Source of the DNA: CAVVXX01 sp963707975 | GTDB lineage: Bacteria > Pseudomonadota > Alphaproteobacteria > Micropepsales > Micropepsaceae | Length of the DNA stretch: 64,000 nucleotides | Direction of reading: 5' to 3' | Assembly (NCBI GenBank): GCA_963707975.1 | Contig: OY970177.1 | Coordinates: forward strand, 372,001-436,000 | Part shown: piece after piece, positions 16,408 to 26,625 of the stretch | How the letters are laid out: every line of letters begins with the position of its first letter | Position numbering within the stretch: position 1 is the stretch's first letter | Made by a program: the position numbers and the translations under genes | Notes under the pieces: generated by a model | Seen by the model: the letters and a program-made list of their open reading frames with translations, nothing else | Told to the model about the DNA's origin: nothing | Databases searched by the model: none

Positions 16408-17086
16408 TCTTTCACCTCTTTATTCAGTTGGTTTTGAAAAAACTTCTTCAGCTCTTGAGCCCTTTCGGGGCGCAAAAGTTGCTCTGCGACAATCAATATC
16501 TCGGGAAACCATGGCCGCTACTTTGCGGCACCCAGGCCCAGCGGAAAGAATGATCAGCTGAAGCCGAAGAAGCAATGGCCAAATATATGAGTAACGCTCC
16601 GGATTTGCAAGCAGCCAAGTAATCGGGGAGCGCTTACCCGGCGCAGGCAAGCCATGTGGCCGGCAGGTGCGCGCGCACGGTGCGTCTCACCCTACGCGTA
16701 TTGTTGGTTGTGGGCGGCAGATTGGGGACTGCGAGGTAACGATCGGCGCCACCGGCCATCGATGAGTTTGGCGACCTATAGGCCAATGATCACGCTATCC
16801 CGCCAAACCGGTCAAAACGTGAATCTTTTTTTGTGATTTAGGGGAAGTTGCCGCATGTAACATAAGGGGTGCGATCGCAAACCAAGCGCTCACCAATATG
16901 CCGCACCAATTCTCTTTCGGTCGGACTTGACGCAAGGCCTTTCGATTCCCACGTAGGTCCCATGTTGCCACGGGGCGCGGGTTACGCTGCCTGAAGAGGC
17001 ATTTGCTCCAATTTTTTATGCCGTTACCAGACGTCCATTGATTGAGGGCGCGCTGACAACGAAATTTAACCGCTGGAGATATTTAC
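16408..17086. other. Gene-poor stretch
   Basis: Only short frames without ribosome-binding sites or recognisable motifs. I see no repeat or RNA gene. Confidence 0.45.
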
Positions 17087-17452
17087 ATGACGAAGAATAA
17101 TGGAGGTTGCCTCCCGCCTAGAAGACCCAAACCGCCGCGCCCAAGTGGCCCCGAGATTCGACCGCCGGCGCCATCGCCCTTAGCACGCTGGATACGGGGC
17201 GATTTTCACTGGCGCAAAGGAGGCTGGGTTTGGGTTAGAGGTCACTGGCAGGCTAGGCCCCTTGTTCGGCCTGCGGCGGCCAAAGCTTGTACCCCCGGAT
17301 TCTTGAAGAATCCCTCGGCTAAGCCGCGCGCGTCTAGGATGATTTCGCTCCTGGAGGCACTGGCGCGTATCGAACGTGATGAGGAAGAAAACGGGCCTCC
17401 GCTGACGGGAACACCCCGAAGGAAAACAACCCGCCGTTCCGGCAAGAAATAA
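17087..17452 (+). CDS. Small Pro/Arg-rich hypothetical protein
   Basis: A 121-aa frame, ATG 17087 (leader CTGGAGATATTTAC). It opens with a Pro/Arg-rich stretch (PPRRPKPPRPSGPEIRPPAP), then a Trp/Gly-rich core (DFHWRKGGWVWVRGHWQ) reminiscent of YXW-GHW repeat proteins, a short helix (ISLLEALARIERDEEENG) and a basic tail (RRKTTRRSGKK). No signal peptide is seen. The biased composition makes the coding call uncertain, but the ribosome-binding site and the helix favour a real gene. Confidence 0.45.
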   Translation: MTKNNGGCLPPRRPKPPRPSGPEIRPPAPSPLARWIRGDFHWRKGGWVWVRGHWQARPLVRPAAAKACTPGFLKNPSAKPRASRMISLLEALARIERDEEENGPPLTGTPRRKTTRRSGKK

Positions 17453-17731
17453 ATCCGCCTGGGGAACGCCCATGTCGGGTGGCATGCGCTCCGCCCGACG
17501 TGCCCGTTACGGGGTGCACATGAAATTGCCGTGCGCGATGGAGCTGTTCGAGCGAATAGATGCGAGCGCCCCAATTTCGGCCCCTCGTTTACAAGGGGTT
17601 GCTCGTAAGGCAAGCCCGTCGTTCCGTTCTACTGAAAAAGCGGCAAGCTGGCGCTCTTAGGGTCGATCGGCCTGAAGCTTCTCATAAATCGCGGCGTATC
17701 GACCGACAACCGTGTCTACCGCACCTTGGCA

Positions 17732-19372
17732 TTAATCTACGTGTACGCTGCCGGGCCACAGTACTACTCGCATCGTTTGCAAGAGAATTTTTATGTCGCG
17801 GATGACGCTGTAATTCTTGATGTAGTAAATATCATATTCCTGCTTGCGCAAGGCATCAGAGACCGAGGCGCCATAACGGTAATTGATCTGCGCCCATCCG
17901 GTAACGCCCGCTCTCATACTGTGCCTGAGATCATACAAAGGGATTTCGCCCCGGAGCTGCTCGACAAAATGGGGACGCTCCGGACGTGGGCCAACAAGAG
18001 ACATATCGCCCATAAGGACGTTCAGTAATTGTGGTATTTCGTCGATGTGGTAGCGGCGCAGCCGTAACCCCACCGCAGTAATGCGCGGGTCGTCCTGACC
18101 GGCCCATTTCGGGCCGTGTCGCTCGGCCTCGGTATGCATAGTTCGGAGTTTATACAGCCAGAATACACGGTCGTTCTTGGTCACGCGTTGCTGACGATAG
18201 AAAATCGGCCCGCGCCCCTCGAGCTTGATGGCTACAATCGCCAACGCCAACACCGGAAAGCTGATCAAGAGCATGAAGGCACTGCATAGGACGTCCATCG
18301 AACGCTTAAAGAATGCGTCTATCTGGCGCACGCGAAATCCTTTGGAATAAATGAGCCACGACATTTCAAGCCAAGTGAGATCCACCCTGCCCGTCTCGCG
18401 TTCAAGGAATGCGTGATAATCCGTGATCGGAATTCCGTTTGTCTTGCAGCGCAGCAGGCATTCAAGTGAAAGCTCGTCCTCTTCATCGGCAGCCACGACA
18501 ATTTCATCGGCTTCATATTCGCAAACGAATGCATCAATTGAATCCATGCTCTTGGCAAGCGATGGGTTTCGCAAGGAGCGCCAAGCTTCTCCAGCCGAAC
18601 CGCCGATGATGGATTCCGGCGCGAAGGAAAGCTCGCTGGTGAGCCGATGGGCGGCCTTTGCCATCAGTTGATTGACGTGGAGAGCTCGTTTCCCCGTGCC
18701 GATGACCAAGATGCGGCGGCGAAACCAGTGGTGGCGCACCATGGCATAGAAGAGAACGCGACTGGTAAGCGCCGCGCAAAGAGCGATGCTTGAGCCGATC
18801 AAAACCACGGTGAGACAGCGACTAATGCTGAGATATACGGGATCACCGGGAGATACTATGGGCATCCCGTAGTGCAGAATCAAAAAGAGGACAAGGCCAG
18901 CGAAGCCAAGCGCAGGCGGCAATCGCGAGGTCGCCACGACGGGATCAACCATGGTGTCACGGCGGTAACATCCAACGGCGTAGAGAAGGGCCATGGTAAT
19001 CAGGAGTGACATCCCGACGATCACGGCCACCTGGGTGAAGTCTAAAAGATCGAGGCGCTGATAGATCTGGCTAAAGACAATTACCTTGGCTCCACCGATA
19101 AGCACGAGGTCGAGGAGCGCCAACACCACTCTCGAATTTGGCACTGACCGGCGTACGAAGCTTTGCTCTGTGGTAGCTGCATCACGTTGCACTTCCCCCG
19201 CGATGTCGAGAGTGCGAAATTCCTTTGGGGTGGTATCAGCACCTTGGCGATCTCGCTTATCGGTGCCCTGGTAGTGGCGTGACTGGGGATCGCGCTGTGG
19301 GCCAGGGTGCGTCCTTCCTCCAGAAGGAGGGTCAGGGCGTGGCGGAAGGGCAGACGCTCCGTCGCGAGCCAT
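17732..19372 (-). CDS. PEP-CTERM/XrtA-type exopolysaccharide sugar transferase (undecaprenyl-phosphate glycosylphosphotransferase)
   Basis: A 546-aa protein from ATG 19372, where GGAG lies eight bases upstream; a GTG at 19444 would add 24 residues. Four N-terminal membrane helices and a soluble NAD-like fold (RRRILVIGTGKRALHVNQLM) are followed by FLERETGRVDL and WLIYSKGF, a junction I associate with the XrtA-system EpsB-like family. The C-terminal bacterial sugar transferase domain has FKRSMDVLCSAFMLL, FYRQQRV and the catalytic DEIPQLLNVLMGDMSLVGPR. It would start exopolysaccharide synthesis by loading the first sugar phosphate on the lipid carrier. It fits with the PEP-CTERM proteins in this window. 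Confidence 0.85.
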   Translation of the reverse strand: MARDGASALPPRPDPPSGGRTHPGPQRDPQSRHYQGTDKRDRQGADTTPKEFRTLDIAGEVQRDAATTEQSFVRRSVPNSRVVLALLDLVLIGGAKVIVFSQIYQRLDLLDFTQVAVIVGMSLLITMALLYAVGCYRRDTMVDPVVATSRLPPALGFAGLVLFLILHYGMPIVSPGDPVYLSISRCLTVVLIGSSIALCAALTSRVLFYAMVRHHWFRRRILVIGTGKRALHVNQLMAKAAHRLTSELSFAPESIIGGSAGEAWRSLRNPSLAKSMDSIDAFVCEYEADEIVVAADEEDELSLECLLRCKTNGIPITDYHAFLERETGRVDLTWLEMSWLIYSKGFRVRQIDAFFKRSMDVLCSAFMLLISFPVLALAIVAIKLEGRGPIFYRQQRVTKNDRVFWLYKLRTMHTEAERHGPKWAGQDDPRITAVGLRLRRYHIDEIPQLLNVLMGDMSLVGPRPERPHFVEQLRGEIPLYDLRHSMRAGVTGWAQINYRYGASVSDALRKQEYDIYYIKNYSVIRDIKILLQTMRVVLWPGSVHVD

Positions 19373-19663
19373 GCAAAACGCTCCGAACTCCCGCTCGACG
19401 CGCGGGCGATTCACATCAAATGAAACTGGAGGTAGACCCCCCACTTTTAACCCAACTATTAAGGATTTCTATAGACTATTTTTTACAGATTTCCGGCTCT
19501 TTCGTGCCAGATGGTAAAAAGTACTGACGGTGTATCTCGCGTGTGACTCAGGGGGAAGCAGAGATCTCTTAGCCTCAGCGTGAAGTTTAAAATGCGGGCT
19601 TCCTTTCGTTCAGCAGAGCGGTAAGTTCGCGGATCGGGCATTAACCGGCGCACGGGGTTTACC

Positions 19664-19873
19664 ATGAGTGGCCTTTATTTCTTGGCAGCAATAATTGGAA
19701 TTCTGCTGATTATTCATTGGTATATAACCAACGAAGGAAAGCCCGATGCTGGCAGCCATGGCCTTTTTGCGATGCGAGAGGATGGGGGCAGTGCAAAAGG
19801 TGGATCGGAAAAGGTGGGGGCCAGATCGAAGAAGACGAGACAACCTTGGGTTCCACCTACACAGGACGCCTAA
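19664..19873 (+). CDS. Small single-pass membrane protein
   Basis: A 69-aa frame, ATG 19664 after ACGGGGTTTACC. Residues 2-21 (SGLYFLAAIIGILLIIHWYI) are a membrane helix. A short cytoplasmic-type tail follows, with GLFAMREDGG, a local motif I associate with small alphaproteobacterial membrane proteins of the form helix-N-(E/D)-GLLAMR. The last 20 residues are basic. The role is unknown. Confidence 0.55.
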   Translation: MSGLYFLAAIIGILLIIHWYITNEGKPDAGSHGLFAMREDGGSAKGGSEKVGARSKKTRQPWVPPTQDA

Positions 19874-20169
19874 GCGACCCCGACGTGAAGCAGGAGCACA
19901 GAACCTCATGTCACGCGCCTGTTGTCTTCGAAAACAATCGGGTTAACCTCAGGATTGATAGGGAATAAGCCGCTTCTTAAGGGTACGAAATTTTGTTGCA
20001 CGAGAATTTGTTGCCAGCGTTTACACTTGGCTACCCTCCATCCTCCTGCCACATTGAAATCACTATGCTTTTGGCCTTGGCACCAAACTTGCTTTAGAAT
20101 GTAGTGCTGCGGAAGAGCTCTCCGCTGCGGCGTCCACCGGCCTGATGGTGGGAAGATGAGGAAGTCACT

Positions 20170-20580
20170 ATGAGCAAGACAATTGCCGTAATGGCGGTAG
20201 GGGCACTCGCGCTGGCTTTGACGGCAGGGGCATTGGCTTCACAGTCAAAGAGCCCGTTCCACAACAATGTTATGTGGATTGGAGGGAATGGCTATAAACT
20301 GCCAATCCCCGGACATTCCTGGCAACGCGGCGGTGATCCAAGCGGACCACCGGTATACAACGGCGGGCCGAACATTCCTGCGGGAACTGGGCGGGCGATC
20401 ACCGGTAGTTGGACCCAGGCTATCCCCAAGAACTTCACGCCGCCTTCGCATCCGAACGCAAGCGGTGCTCATCCGATCGTTCACACCGAGCCATTCCATA
20501 ATAACCTCATGACCTTCCCGGGAGGCGGAAAACCAGTGCCTCATATCTCGATCGCCGGGGCGGGCCATCCCGCGCACTGA
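20170..20580 (+). CDS. Small exported hypothetical protein
   Basis: A 136-aa protein; ATG 20170 is preceded by GATGAGGAAGTCACT. The signal peptide is residues 1-23 (AVGALALALTAGALA). The mature part is low in Lys and Glu and rich in Gly, Pro, His and Asn. Two FHNN motifs (PFHNNVMW and PFHNNLMTFPGGG) frame the domain as an internal repeat. No cysteine and no membrane anchor. I do not recognise it; the composition suggests a secreted or periplasmic extended protein, possibly metal-binding through its His residues. Confidence 0.65.
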   Translation: MSKTIAVMAVGALALALTAGALASQSKSPFHNNVMWIGGNGYKLPIPGHSWQRGGDPSGPPVYNGGPNIPAGTGRAITGSWTQAIPKNFTPPSHPNASGAHPIVHTEPFHNNLMTFPGGGKPVPHISIAGAGHPAH

Positions 20581-20739
20581 CGATCGCAAGTGATGGTCGT
20601 GGCCTCGCCAGCAGGGAAGCGGCCTGGTGAGGTGTGAGGTATCAGCTGAGTTGAGATGAAAATTTTCGCACGGTTTCCGAGCGCTGCCACGAGAAGCGGC
20701 GACTTATATCGAGCGAGCAGATAAGGAAAGTTGAGGGCA

Positions 20740-21507
20740 ATGTCGACTCTGGGCAAAAAGCTAGCGGCTGCGGCCATAATTGTCGGCGCTTTTGCGCTGG
20801 CCGCGCCGGCTGCTGCGGGTCCCATTGATGTAACCAATGTTGGCTTAACGGGCTATCCCTCGGGCATTTACGTAACCCTCTCGGGCGGAATTTTGCCCCA
20901 CGAGGATCAGGGAAACCCAACAACTACTCTTGCCGGAATAATCATTCTGACCACCAATATCGGCACATTGGACACATTTTGTGTCGATCTCTTCCAGAAC
21001 ATTTATCTTGGCGGCTCATACCCAAATTACGAACAAGTTCCCTTTACAACGGATGACAGCGGTACTGATCCCGCCACATCCAATCCGCTAACACCGACAC
21101 AAATCGCCGAAATCGAAGCGCTGGCCGCTTACGGTGTGTCGACCCAGGGTGCAGCACCTGCGGGCTATGACCCGAGCGACACCGCTGATTGGGAAGCAGC
21201 AATCCAAGCCGCGATCTGGGATATCGAATATCACACGACCGCGACCGGAGATGCGCAATTCGAAGCCGATCTCGCCTATATCGAGTCGCTAAAATCCCTG
21301 CCTGAGGGGCTGGGCTATGAGATTGGTGATCCAACAGGTGATCAGCAGCTATTTGTTGACCAACAATTGTACTACTCTACGGGCAGCTGCACCGAATGCA
21401 CGTCCGTCAGTTTTGCCCCTGAACCTACGACCCTCGCGTTGTTCGGCGCTGGTCTGATCGGTCTTGGCGCTCTCAGGCGTCGGCGCCGAGCGAAGGCACA
21501 GGCTTAA
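20740..21507 (+). CDS. PEP-CTERM sorting domain protein 6
   Basis: A 255-aa protein; ATG 20740 follows TTGAGGGCA. The signal peptide is cleaved near PAAAG. The body has LDTFCVDLFQNIYLG and DWEAAIQAAIWDIEY, a Cys-Val-Asp and Ile-Gln-x-Ala-Ile-Trp pairing found in a recurrent class of PEP-CTERM exported domains and reminiscent of thioester-forming surface domains. The thioester itself is not demonstrable here. The sorting tail is APEPTTLALFGAGLIG then RRRRRAKAQA. Its 3' end overlaps the convergent membrane gene by 35 bp. Confidence 0.85.
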   Translation: MSTLGKKLAAAAIIVGAFALAAPAAAGPIDVTNVGLTGYPSGIYVTLSGGILPHEDQGNPTTTLAGIIILTTNIGTLDTFCVDLFQNIYLGGSYPNYEQVPFTTDDSGTDPATSNPLTPTQIAEIEALAAYGVSTQGAAPAGYDPSDTADWEAAIQAAIWDIEYHTTATGDAQFEADLAYIESLKSLPEGLGYEIGDPTGDQQLFVDQQLYYSTGSCTECTSVSFAPEPTTLALFGAGLIGLGALRRRRRAKAQA

Positions 21508-22873
21508 GTCTTTCCCCGAAGGGGCTGGCACCGATCGCGAGATAAAAGAGCGCGACCAAGGCCGCGACATCCAGAAAATAAAGATAACGGTAGTCGCAGG
21601 CGATCGAGATTACGAAGAAACTGAGCGTGAACCCCAATGCGGCTGCCAGCATTGCAGCCATCATGATATCCCCGTCACGCCTGCGCCGAAGAAGCGCGAT
21701 GAGCTCCAGAACGACAATTAGGGCAGCCGCCGCGTGTGACAATAAGGGCGTGCCGACAAGGGCCGCGCCGTATTGCTCTAGCGCTATGTCACGGGCATCC
21801 ATGCGCTCTGCGATACCTAAAGTGCGCAACAGGCTTTGTGGTCCGTCAACTCCGATTTCGTAAGGCACGCAAGCGGCAAGATTGGGGGTAAGAAACACCC
21901 AACGGAAGACTTCCAGACGCACTTTAAGGTAGAGCCAGGTATGATGAAGCACGAGGTCCTCCCATTGCGATGTAATCGCATCGGGGTCGGCATCGTCCAA
22001 TGCCGCTTGCAAGGGCTTGGAATTCGACAGCGTATCATTTCGCTCAGGCGTGTAGAACTTAACGCCATCGTCGCGCAATTCACGCGCCAGAACAGGATCG
22101 CTTGGCGCTATCGCCTCGAGATCGAGATGGGGCTCGGATTTTACTGCACCGATGATATCGTAGGTCTGTAAAAGCCGGATTTGGCTGAGGGGTCCCTCAT
22201 CGCCATGAACCCGCGTGTTAAGGGCTGCCCACGCCCCCAAAGTAATGACCGCCGCAGCCATGAGCGCGCCGGCCCCATAAAGCCAACCCTGACGAAGAGA
22301 GATGTGACGGGTGGCAACCCAGCCCAGGCCTAGTGCTGCCATCGGCATGATGATGGCGCCATTCTGCCTAGCCAGTGCCGCAACGCTCAGAAGAAAGAAT
22401 GAGCCGGTTATCAGTAGGAAGCGCAGACGCACATTGTGCCATCGTGCGGCGGCATGGGTGAGGCAGACAAAGGCCGCAACGGCAAGAGCTGCGAACAGCA
22501 CGTCTTTCCAGACAATTCCCGGATAGAGAAAAAATTGTGGCGAGACCACGCAGAGTAAGGCCGCCGCGACCCCCGCCCAGGACAATCTGTCCGGCAAAAC
22601 CAGTAGCGACAACAAGCTGCCGAACAGCAAAAGTGTATTGAACAGGACAAACAGCCCCGTACCGGGCAGAAGGGCGTCGAAGGCGCCCAAAAGCCAGGAC
22701 ATCACGGGGGGGTGCCAATTCCCGTAAGCCCCTTCTCTGCCCTCCAGGAGTTGGACGACGGAATCATAGGAAAGATGGCCAGGAAGGTTGGCTGCCAAAG
22801 AAAAGCCTAACCCTGCAAGGATGATAATGGCTGTGAGCGTCGCCGCGGGCGGCATACGTTTAAGAGAGAGCAT
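21473..22873 (-). CDS. Multi-pass membrane protein, GT-C glycosyltransferase-like
   Basis: A 466-aa protein with about eleven hydrophobic segments. After the first helix comes LSYDSVVQLLEGREGAYGNW followed by HPPVMSW. An Asp in the first extracytoplasmic loop together with N-W-H-P-P is the layout of GT-C enzymes that use polyprenyl-phosphate sugars. A large soluble loop (~225-330) precedes the last helices. It is divergent from the GH18/NodB/GT2 fusion gene (75 bp between starts), so a joint role in a surface polysaccharide is likely. Substrate unknown. Confidence 0.7.
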   Translation of the reverse strand: MLSLKRMPPAATLTAIIILAGLGFSLAANLPGHLSYDSVVQLLEGREGAYGNWHPPVMSWLLGAFDALLPGTGLFVLFNTLLLFGSLLSLLVLPDRLSWAGVAAALLCVVSPQFFLYPGIVWKDVLFAALAVAAFVCLTHAAARWHNVRLRFLLITGSFFLLSVAALARQNGAIIMPMAALGLGWVATRHISLRQGWLYGAGALMAAAVITLGAWAALNTRVHGDEGPLSQIRLLQTYDIIGAVKSEPHLDLEAIAPSDPVLARELRDDGVKFYTPERNDTLSNSKPLQAALDDADPDAITSQWEDLVLHHTWLYLKVRLEVFRWVFLTPNLAACVPYEIGVDGPQSLLRTLGIAERMDARDIALEQYGAALVGTPLLSHAAAALIVVLELIALLRRRRDGDIMMAAMLAAALGFTLSFFVISIACDYRYLYFLDVAALVALFYLAIGASPFGERLKPVPSLGADA

Positions 22874-22948
22874 GGATTTTCCTTGGCACGGCTAGCATCG
22901 CTAGCTTAGCCCTAATTTTGGAGCAACCGGCCCGGTTGGGCAGTATCA

Positions 22949-25900
22949 ATGGCCGATAAACAGGTCTTCTTCGACGCCACCGGTAGGCGCGCCCTTGGCG
23001 TGTCCGTTTTCGCATGGGCCGCGGCCATTATCAGCACGCTCATGGGCCTTGCATTCTTGGCGAGCCTTCTGACCGTTCCGCATTTTTCAAATTTGAGACT
23101 GCCTGGCCAATTGAGCGCATTGCCGCTCCACTTGGAAAACCGCGCGATAGCACCAGGGCTGCTCTACTCGGCCGAAGCGCTGGCCGAACAAGCGCGCGAG
23201 AGGCGCGCAGAGTTGCAGCGCGAACGATGGGTCAAGACGGCACGGAGTCTGCACGTGCAACCGCGTGCCTCCGCGCTAAAGCCTCCTCCGGGACGAGCAT
23301 TGGCGATTGCCTTCTACCCCAACTGGTCAGCCAACGCTTACGATTCGCTAAAGATGGCACTGCCGCGATTGGATTGGGTGATGCCGACCTGGCTCAACCT
23401 TGACGGGCCGGAGCTTGAACTCAAGCAGAACTTCAACGCCCAAGTGTATGGGCTCATCCGAAGAAACAAACCAAGTGTGGCCATCCTTCCCGTTGTGCAA
23501 AACGCTTCGCTGGGCAAATGGAACGGTGCGGGACTTGCTAAGCTCCTAACCGATCCCACACGCCGCAGCACACTCGAAAGCGCTCTTGCCGCGTTCGTTG
23601 GCGCACAGAAATTGCAAGGCGTCACCATAGATTTCGAGCAAGTGCCAAACAACCCGGCGGACCACATCAATCTCGAAGCATTCCTGCGAGAGCTCGCAGC
23701 AATGTTCAAGCCGCATGGCTGGATTGTGTCAATGACTGCGCCCATTGGCGATGACACTTGGCCATTCGCCGCCTATGCGCGCTATATCGATTACACAATT
23801 CTCATGGGCTATGACGAGCATATTGCAACAGGCCCCTCGGGCCCGATTGCGAGCCAGTCCTGGTATGAGAACAATCTCGACAAGCGTATGCGCCTATTAT
23901 CCCCCGCGCGCACCATCATGGGTATAGGTAGCTACGCCTATGACTGGAATGGTGGCACGGCCGATAGCCTCGCGGTGCAGGATGCGATTGTCGCTGCCCA
24001 CGATTCAGGTGCGACAATCGATTTTGACGATGCCAGCAACAACGCTCATTTCTCCTATGTCGAAGACGACGCCACCAAGCATGATGTTTGGTTTCTAGAT
24101 GGGACCACTGCTTTTAACGAAATTCACGCGGCCGATCCCTATAAGCCGGCAGGTTATGCTCTGTGGCGACTGGGAAGCGAAGATCCATCGGTATTCTCCG
24201 TCATGGGCATGCCTTATGGCGCGCCCGCGCCCGAAGCACTTCGTACCATTCCTATTGTTGAGGACATCGATTTTGAGGGCGCAGGCGAGATCCTGCAAGT
24301 TGAAGCGGAACCAACAACCGGTAGCCGCACCCTAGAAATCGATGCCAAAACGGGCGACATCGACGACGAGACATACACCAAACTCCCGAGCGGCTATGTC
24401 ATCCGTCAGTTTGGCGCTAAGGGACACCAAATTGCTCTCACCTTTGATGATGGGCCTGATCCCGAATGGACGCCGACGATCTTAGACATTCTGAAGGCCA
24501 AACATGTTCCCGCCACATTCTTCATTATCGGAAGTAATGCGGAAGCCAATCCTGCGTTGACGCAAGAAATCCTGGCGAACGGCAATGAAATCGGAAACCA
24601 TACCTACACTCATCCCAATCTTGCCGACACATCAAGCGCCGCCGTGCGTCTTGAGCTCAATGCCACACAGCGGCTATTCGAGGCACTGACTGGACGATCC
24701 TTGCGCCTTTTCCGTCCGCCCTATTTGGGCGACGCAGAACCCACGGACAATGATGAGATCGCACCGGTCGTGGTTGCACAGCAGATGGGCTACATCACGG
24801 TCGGCGAACATGTCGATCCGGTCGATTGGGGACTACCGGGTGCGGATACGATCGTCCGCCGTGTGCTTACTCAGGTCACGAGCGCCACGCCGGAGACACC
24901 ACGTAATATCGTGTTGCTGCATGATGCCGGCGGGGACCGTTCGCAGACCGTCGCTGCTCTCCCTGCGATAATCGATGGTCTGCGCGCGCAGGGTTACAGC
25001 TTCGTACCGGTTTCCGCGCTCGCTGGTCTTACCCCGGCGCAAGCGATGCCGGCTTTGTCACCGACACTGGCATTACTCACAGACCGTTTCATCTTCATCA
25101 CTGTGAGCTTTTTTGGTCACTTTCTCACTTACTGCTTCCTCGCTGCGATTGCGCTCGGCATGGCTCGCCTCCTTGTACTGGTGGGCTTAAGCCTCGCCAA
25201 CCGTTCACGTGAAAACGAACAGCTTGCGTCGCCAATAAAGACGCTGCCGTTCAAGGTTTCGGTGATCGTACCAGCCTACAATGAGGAGAAAGTGATCGCT
25301 GGCACTGTGCGTCGCATATTGGATGGCGACTATTATAACATTGATGTCATCGTCGTGGATGATGGCTCTCAGGATAACACTTCCAAAGTGGTTCGTTCGG
25401 CCTTTGCAAACGATCCGCGCGTGCGGCTGCTGCGTATCGCCAATGGCGGAAAGGCAGGCGCACTTAACACAGGGCTTGCCGTAGCCGCGGGCGATGTCGT
25501 AGTCGCGCTCGACGCTGACACCCAGTTCAATAGGGACACGATCTCACGCTTGGTGCGTTGGTTCGTTGATCCCAAAGTGGGCGCGGTCGCGGGCAATGCA
25601 AAGGTGGGAAATCGCATCAATATTATTACGCGCTGGCAAGCGCTCGAATATATTGTATCGCAGAATCTCGAACGGCGGGCACTTGCGGCACTGGGGACTT
25701 TCACCGTTGTTCCCGGCGCAGTCGGCGCCTGGCGGCGTAGAGCGCTAGCTGAACTTGGCGGATTTCGCAGCGATACTTTGGCCGAGGATCAGGATTTAAC
25801 GATTGCGATTCAAAAAGCTGGCTATCGCGTGGTTTTCGATAGTTCGGCAATCGCCTGGACCGAAGCGCCAACCACGATGCGCGGGCTCGGCAAGCAACGC

Positions 25901-26368
25901 TTCCGCTGGGCCTTTGGCACGTTGCAATGCTTATGGAAGTATCGCGCTCTCACTTTCAATCCGCGTTGTGGCGCGCTCGGTATGGTTGCGCTGCCGCAGG
26001 TCTGGCTGTTCCAAATCGTGCTCACCGCACTCGCGCCTTTGGCCGATCTGCTTCTGGTGTGGCAATTGGTGAGCGAATACCTGGCGCATCTTCAACATGG
26101 CGCCGAGTACAGCGACCAGAATCTGGTGAAAGTGGCTGTCTACTATGGAGTCTTCATGGCGGTCGATCTCTCGGCCGCTCTGTTCGGCTTCCTTATGGAA
26201 AAGGGTGAAGATTGGAGCCTGTTATGGTGGTTGGTGCTTCAACGCTTCGGTTATCGCCAACTCATGTATTACGTCGTGGTCCGTTCGATTTCGACCGCGT
26301 TGCGTGGGGTCCTCGTGGGTTGGGGCAAACTCGAGCGCACCGGAACGGTGAGCGAGCGTGTTGCCTGA
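22949..26368 (+). CDS. Tri-domain GH18-like / polysaccharide deacetylase / GT2 glycosyltransferase
   Basis: A 1139-aa protein. An N-terminal membrane helix (~18-45) is followed by a GH18-like barrel (~115-420; strand AIAFYPNWSAN and active-site strand GVTIDFEQVP). Next is a NodB deacetylase (~490-690) with LTFDDGPD, GNHTYTHPNL, RPPYLGD and DWGLPG, its metal ligands in place. Further membrane helices (~715-755) precede a processive GT2 domain (~770-1000): VSVIVPAYNEE, VVDDGSQDNT, ALDADTQF, AEDQDLT and QRFRWAFG (QxxRW), then C-terminal helices. The GT2 type makes beta-linked polymers such as poly-N-acetylglucosamine, and the other domains would trim and deacetylate the chain. Products are inferred. 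Confidence 0.9.
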   Translation: MADKQVFFDATGRRALGVSVFAWAAAIISTLMGLAFLASLLTVPHFSNLRLPGQLSALPLHLENRAIAPGLLYSAEALAEQARERRAELQRERWVKTARSLHVQPRASALKPPPGRALAIAFYPNWSANAYDSLKMALPRLDWVMPTWLNLDGPELELKQNFNAQVYGLIRRNKPSVAILPVVQNASLGKWNGAGLAKLLTDPTRRSTLESALAAFVGAQKLQGVTIDFEQVPNNPADHINLEAFLRELAAMFKPHGWIVSMTAPIGDDTWPFAAYARYIDYTILMGYDEHIATGPSGPIASQSWYENNLDKRMRLLSPARTIMGIGSYAYDWNGGTADSLAVQDAIVAAHDSGATIDFDDASNNAHFSYVEDDATKHDVWFLDGTTAFNEIHAADPYKPAGYALWRLGSEDPSVFSVMGMPYGAPAPEALRTIPIVEDIDFEGAGEILQVEAEPTTGSRTLEIDAKTGDIDDETYTKLPSGYVIRQFGAKGHQIALTFDDGPDPEWTPTILDILKAKHVPATFFIIGSNAEANPALTQEILANGNEIGNHTYTHPNLADTSSAAVRLELNATQRLFEALTGRSLRLFRPPYLGDAEPTDNDEIAPVVVAQQMGYITVGEHVDPVDWGLPGADTIVRRVLTQVTSATPETPRNIVLLHDAGGDRSQTVAALPAIIDGLRAQGYSFVPVSALAGLTPAQAMPALSPTLALLTDRFIFITVSFFGHFLTYCFLAAIALGMARLLVLVGLSLANRSRENEQLASPIKTLPFKVSVIVPAYNEEKVIAGTVRRILDGDYYNIDVIVVDDGSQDNTSKVVRSAFANDPRVRLLRIANGGKAGALNTGLAVAAGDVVVALDADTQFNRDTISRLVRWFVDPKVGAVAGNAKVGNRINIITRWQALEYIVSQNLERRALAALGTFTVVPGAVGAWRRRALAELGGFRSDTLAEDQDLTIAIQKAGYRVVFDSSAIAWTEAPTTMRGLGKQRFRWAFGTLQCLWKYRALTFNPRCGALGMVALPQVWLFQIVLTALAPLADLLLVWQLVSEYLAHLQHGAEYSDQNLVKVAVYYGVFMAVDLSAALFGFLMEKGEDWSLLWWLVLQRFGYRQLMYYVVVRSISTALRGVLVGWGKLERTGTVSERVA

Positions 26369-26594
26369 AGAGTGATTCGCTTATTGTGCTCTACGAGCCG
26401 GGCTAGCGTATGTTGCGAGCAAACACATAACGAGCTCGCATGTGTAATGCGGTCTGCGCGAAACCATAAGTGCCGCAAGCATAATCGTCATGGCGATTTG
26501 GCTCCGCAGAATGGACTATGCATGTCCCTATTTGTCATGTTAAAGCAAACCGTTGACCAAATGAGCGGACCAAGCCGCTCAAAGTGCGCAATCG

Positions 26595-26625
26595 GGGCCG
26601 CCGGGAAACCGGCGGCCCTTTTCTT
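26595..26625 (+). terminator. Strong rho-independent terminator
   Basis: Perfect 10-bp stem GGGCCGCCGG (26595-26604) and CCGGCGGCCC (26609-26618), GAAA loop, then TTTTCTT. It is 227 bp downstream of the tri-domain glycosyltransferase stop with no clear gene between. Confidence 0.9.
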
